Assembly (NCBI RefSeq): GCF_017115045.1
Contig: NZ_JABXKK010000106.1
Coordinates: 62,001 to 126,000 of the forward strand
Length of the DNA: 64,000 nucleotides
Direction: 5' to 3'
DNA from: Nostoc sp. NMS8
Lineage (GTDB): Bacteria; Cyanobacteriota; Cyanobacteriia; Cyanobacteriales; Nostocaceae
How positions within the stretch are numbered: position 1 is the stretch's first letter; each line of letters starts with the position of its first letter. Below, one piece after another: positions 61,274-64,000 of this stretch. A program made the position numbers and the translations under genes. The notes under the pieces are model-generated. The model had not been told where the DNA came from and did no database searches. It saw only the letters and a program-made list of their open reading frames with translations.

Positions 61274-63283
61274 CTAGAACGTTTTCACGAACTCAATTAG
61301 GGCTTTCTTGTCTTCATCTGGGAGATCGGAACCAAAATAATGACCCTCATCTTCCACGAAGTCAGGAGATTTGTTGGCTCTTAAAAGCACACGTGCCAAC
61401 TTATTCTTGATTCCTCCACCTGGTTTCAAGTCTTGGAAAAGGCTGCTGAGATTGAGAGATGTAATTGCCTCTCTGATATTAATGCTTGCCAGCAAATTCA
61501 CAGGTGTACCTTTAGGAATAGGAATTCTAAATCTCGGATTCGGATCTCCTGGGGGAAGCTCTAATTTCGTATCTTTAGATGTCCTGCTGATAATTCCCTC
61601 ACGCTTTTCAGGCCAAAGTAGCTTTTCAATCGCATCCGTATAGGCTTCTACACGTCCTTTCACCGAAGGATCTTCGTTGTAAAGTCCTAGTGTGTTGTTG
61701 TGAAGAAGTGGTGCTGTTGCCCAAATACTTACTAGCGAAGGTGTACGGTAATATCCCAAACCGCCGTCTGGTATTTTAAATTCGATGGGTTTTTTCTCAT
61801 CGAAGGGGTTGTATAGCGTCAAAGTACCTGGTGATGGCAGTTCTTTGTAAGTCTTGGATGAGAACTGATCCCAAATATGCCCCTTAGTGGCATTTGTTCC
61901 TAGCGATCGCGCCGCATTGGTACCAATTAGGGTAACTGGATAACGCTGGTCATCAGATAAGAAGTTGTGGTCTAAGAAATTACTACTAAGTACAGACTCT
62001 TCATACCATTTCTGAGCCTGTTCGGGGTCAGATGCGATCGCATCTGGTGGCTTTTTGCTGGAATGGCAACTAGCACAAGTGCTAGCAAAAACCAGTTTGC
62101 CACGCTTGAGAACTTCCTCGTCTTTAGTTAAGAAGTCTTCACCATCAGGTGCATCTTTCAGGTGCATCGGCTTGATGGTTTTCAAGAATGCTTCGGCATC
62201 AGCCATCCGTGCTTCTGTCTGTCTCCAGCCTTCGCAGTCTTTCCGCGCCTTGGCGATGTCAAAAGGTTTTTGGGGAGTTCTACCTAATAAAGGCTCATGG
62301 AGACTTGTCCAGTAATCGCCACACATCCCAATGTTGACGTAAACCCGTAGTGAGGCAGTTGCCACTCCTGTGGAGTCTGCACCATCCTTGAGAATATGAT
62401 TCACATCCTTGGTTGAACCATCGTTCATTACCTCTGGATATTTGGGGCGATCGCTTAAATTAAAAATGGCATTGATCGCATTCGGATTGTTGATATGATC
62501 CGTAGCAATCCGCGAAGTATCAGAAGTCCCAGGTTTTTGAGAGTCAAGTACTTGCTTGATAAAACTATTTTCCCCAACGCTGGTTCCAAAGAATTTGTTT
62601 TCCTTGATGTACTGATTACCCAATGCTGGTACGAGGTTTTCCCATTTTGGATGTTCCTTGTCTTTGGGTGGGTTAAGGGGATCTAACGCCACGTGACAGA
62701 TAGCACAAGACTGTCCAATTAAGTAGGGAGGTTCGACTTGTGAGGTTTTGAAATACTCATCAGCGTTCCATTTTGCTTGGTCGAAGTTGGGATTGGGGAA
62801 CTTACGCAACCCAATCACGCCAGTTGAGAGCGGGTCTTTACATTTATCTAGCCGCAACCCGTATTCATCTTTTTCTATAGATTTTTCACATCCAGGATCG
62901 TTAATTGCGCCATATAACTCAAATCGCTTGTCATGCTCTTTTGAGTCAATCAGCTTTAGCAAATCGGCACCGCCATGTGTCCGTTTCGCTAAATCACGAT
63001 AGTACTTGTCATTACCGCCAGTCCATAAGTACCAGGTGCAACGACCCCGTTTTTCGGCATCTGTCAAATTCTCCTTTGTGTACTCTGGGAGATAACCGAT
63101 ACCCTCACAGTTATCAGGGTATTCGCTTACATCAGTGTCAGAGTACTTGTTACTTATGGGCGCAGGTGTTTCACTATACTCATCAGCGAAAGCTGTAGGC
63201 GTTCCATAAAAGCCGCAGACTATAAACATAGTCACGAACAGGAGGAGCAGACAGCCCTTAAAAAATAGACTTGTCTTTTTCAT
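61274..63283 (-). CDS. Exported di-haem cytochrome c-family protein
   Basis: A 669-residue protein with a cleavable signal (CLLLLFVTMFIVCGFYG, cleavage near AFADEY). Two CxxCH haem-binding motifs are visible, CAICH (193-197) and CASCH (403-407), about 210 residues apart. The second lies in a short class I-like segment (KRGKLVFASTCASCHSSKKP). Several further Cys (EGIGY, CEKSI, CKDP) may form disulfides. The layout resembles large periplasmic c-type cytochromes of unknown role in cyanobacteria, with some likeness to di-haem peroxidases or RoxA-type oxygenases (uncertain). It would act in the periplasm or thylakoid lumen. A single gene. Confidence 0.85.
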   Translation of the reverse strand: MKKTSLFFKGCLLLLFVTMFIVCGFYGTPTAFADEYSETPAPISNKYSDTDVSEYPDNCEGIGYLPEYTKENLTDAEKRGRCTWYLWTGGNDKYYRDLAKRTHGGADLLKLIDSKEHDKRFELYGAINDPGCEKSIEKDEYGLRLDKCKDPLSTGVIGLRKFPNPNFDQAKWNADEYFKTSQVEPPYLIGQSCAICHVALDPLNPPKDKEHPKWENLVPALGNQYIKENKFFGTSVGENSFIKQVLDSQKPGTSDTSRIATDHINNPNAINAIFNLSDRPKYPEVMNDGSTKDVNHILKDGADSTGVATASLRVYVNIGMCGDYWTSLHEPLLGRTPQKPFDIAKARKDCEGWRQTEARMADAEAFLKTIKPMHLKDAPDGEDFLTKDEEVLKRGKLVFASTCASCHSSKKPPDAIASDPEQAQKWYEESVLSSNFLDHNFLSDDQRYPVTLIGTNAARSLGTNATKGHIWDQFSSKTYKELPSPGTLTLYNPFDEKKPIEFKIPDGGLGYYRTPSLVSIWATAPLLHNNTLGLYNEDPSVKGRVEAYTDAIEKLLWPEKREGIISRTSKDTKLELPPGDPNPRFRIPIPKGTPVNLLASINIREAITSLNLSSLFQDLKPGGGIKNKLARVLLRANKSPDFVEDEGHYFGSDLPDEDKKALIEFVKTF

Positions 63284-63948
63284 AAAACTCTCTGGTTGTA
63301 ACCCCTAAACCTTCTCCACTGCACCTCACGTTTGCAGAGGCACATTAATACTTCATCGCTAATTTCCCATTTTCCAGATTTAGTCTTGGGATATTTTGAT
63401 GATTTAAAATGTACCTTACTGAGGTTCGCTATATATGAACTTACTACACAAGTTTGCAAAACGTCATTAATAAACTTTTATACATTTCTAAACAAAAAAT
63501 TTAAAAAATTGTAAATTTACAGTGGTTTGAATAACCAATTTGCTATGGTTATAGGCGTTACTTACGTACTTGGTAATGTTTGTAACAAATTGTCAAGTGC
63601 TTTTTTTAATGTTGCCTTAACCTTATAAGAGAAATAAAAAGACGAAAATTTTCACTTTTTTTAAGAATTGCTCTGTAAATACCGTAGGTTTACAAATTGC
63701 AAAAGTCTTTATATAACTGTAAAAACCAGGCTAAATACCCATGCTGAAATTTGGTAAGTAAATCTAAGTAACAAAAAATTAATACTTAGCGTTCCCATCC
63801 GAAAACCTCCACTGTAGATTTGTAGACATAAAGAAATGACCTCCCAGAGATACTGAAAATAGCAGTTCTCTGGTGAGACTGTTGGTGCTACAAAAAATTC
63901 ACCAAGCCAAATATTATTGCCGAAACAACACAAAAGACAGAGGAATAA
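63284..63948. other. Divergent intergenic region, no gene accepted
   Basis: A 665-bp AT-rich gap between the leftward cytochrome gene and the rightward gene at the window end. Two short ORFs (63332-63514 and, on the minus strand, 63709-63933) show no family features. It should carry both promoters. CAGAGG at 63938-63943 is the ribosome-binding site of the next gene. Confidence 0.45.
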
Positions 63949-64000
63949 ATGGAAAACGATATTATCTTTGAACCGTTGAGATTCCGCAATCTCACAGTAA
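63949..64000 (+). CDS. Start of a probable NADH:flavin oxidoreductase (Old Yellow Enzyme family), truncated by window end
   Basis: Only 17 codons are inside the window: MENDIIFEPLRFRNLTV. 'lFePlrfrnLtvkNRi' is the opening of Old Yellow Enzyme-type flavoproteins, where this stretch precedes the FMN-binding barrel. CAGAGG lies 5 bp before the ATG. The assignment rests on this short piece alone. Confidence 0.55.
   Translation, partial: MENDIIFEPLRFRNLTV

Noticed and set aside
63709..63933. A 74-codon minus-strand ORF near the right end
   Set aside because: No ribosome-binding site and no domain. It covers the probable promoter region of the next gene.

Overview
The window reads as chromosomal DNA of a filamentous, Nostoc/Anabaena-type cyanobacterium. 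The reasons are very frequent GCGATCGC (HIP1) octamers, short tandem heptanucleotide repeats between genes (ATCCAAA, GGGGATT, AAATGAC types), many small palindromic repeats, and typical cyanobacterial proteins (zinc-ribbon PP2C, FHA-zinc-ribbon kinase, NmrA-CIA30 fusion, PGM1-type ATP-grasp). No rRNA, tRNA, CRISPR array or transposase gene was seen. Both ends cut genes or may do so.

Layout. 1-8 kb: a PLP aminotransferase, then a leftward four-gene branched-chain amino-acid ABC operon (binding lipoprotein, fused LivH-LivM permease, LivG, LivF), and an orphan polar-amino-acid binding lipoprotein whose start codon lies in a heptamer repeat. 8-12 kb: a PP2C phosphatase followed by an FHA/Ser-Thr kinase, probably a signalling pair. 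13.3-20.8 kb: a conspicuously AT-rich glycan block with an ATP-grasp/HAD fusion, a DegT-type sugar aminotransferase and a 1618-residue protein. That protein combines two GT2 domains, a methyltransferase, a SPINDLY/OGT-like domain and two copies of an unnamed module. 21-34 kb: murF, GNAT, fasciclin, NmrA-CIA30, a MocR regulator with a clear operator dyad, Nudix, a D-Ala-D-Ala-ligase-like protein, SET, MATE and exonuclease III. 34-46.8 kb: GT4, a zinc ribbon, alcohol dehydrogenase, remnants of a toxin-antitoxin-like locus, a Tat-exported beta carbonic anhydrase, two tandem TVP38/TMEM64 proteins (the first cut by an in-frame stop) with a MerA-like flavoprotein, and a PA14/Calx-beta/glucose-dehydrogenase-like protein with a recent internal duplication. 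48-54 kb: an SDR, a PGM1-like ATP-grasp enzyme, a response regulator and a hybrid kinase. 54.6-57.9 kb: a GC-richer segment with AraC, a Tat aldo/keto reductase and an MdaB-like quinone reductase. 58-64 kb: an SDR, a lipase-like hydrolase, a di-haem cytochrome and the start of an Old-Yellow-Enzyme-type gene.

The two most notable signals are these. First, the foreign-looking 54.6-57.9 kb segment carries two attC-like folded sites, at about 56975-57058 and 57830-57916. They bracket the mdaB-like gene as in an integron gene cassette, with no integrase in view. Second, the AT-rich glycan block suggests synthesis and transfer of an amino-sugar that may carry an amino-acyl group. Two families of small non-autonomous elements with terminal inverted repeats are also present, as two pairs of copies.
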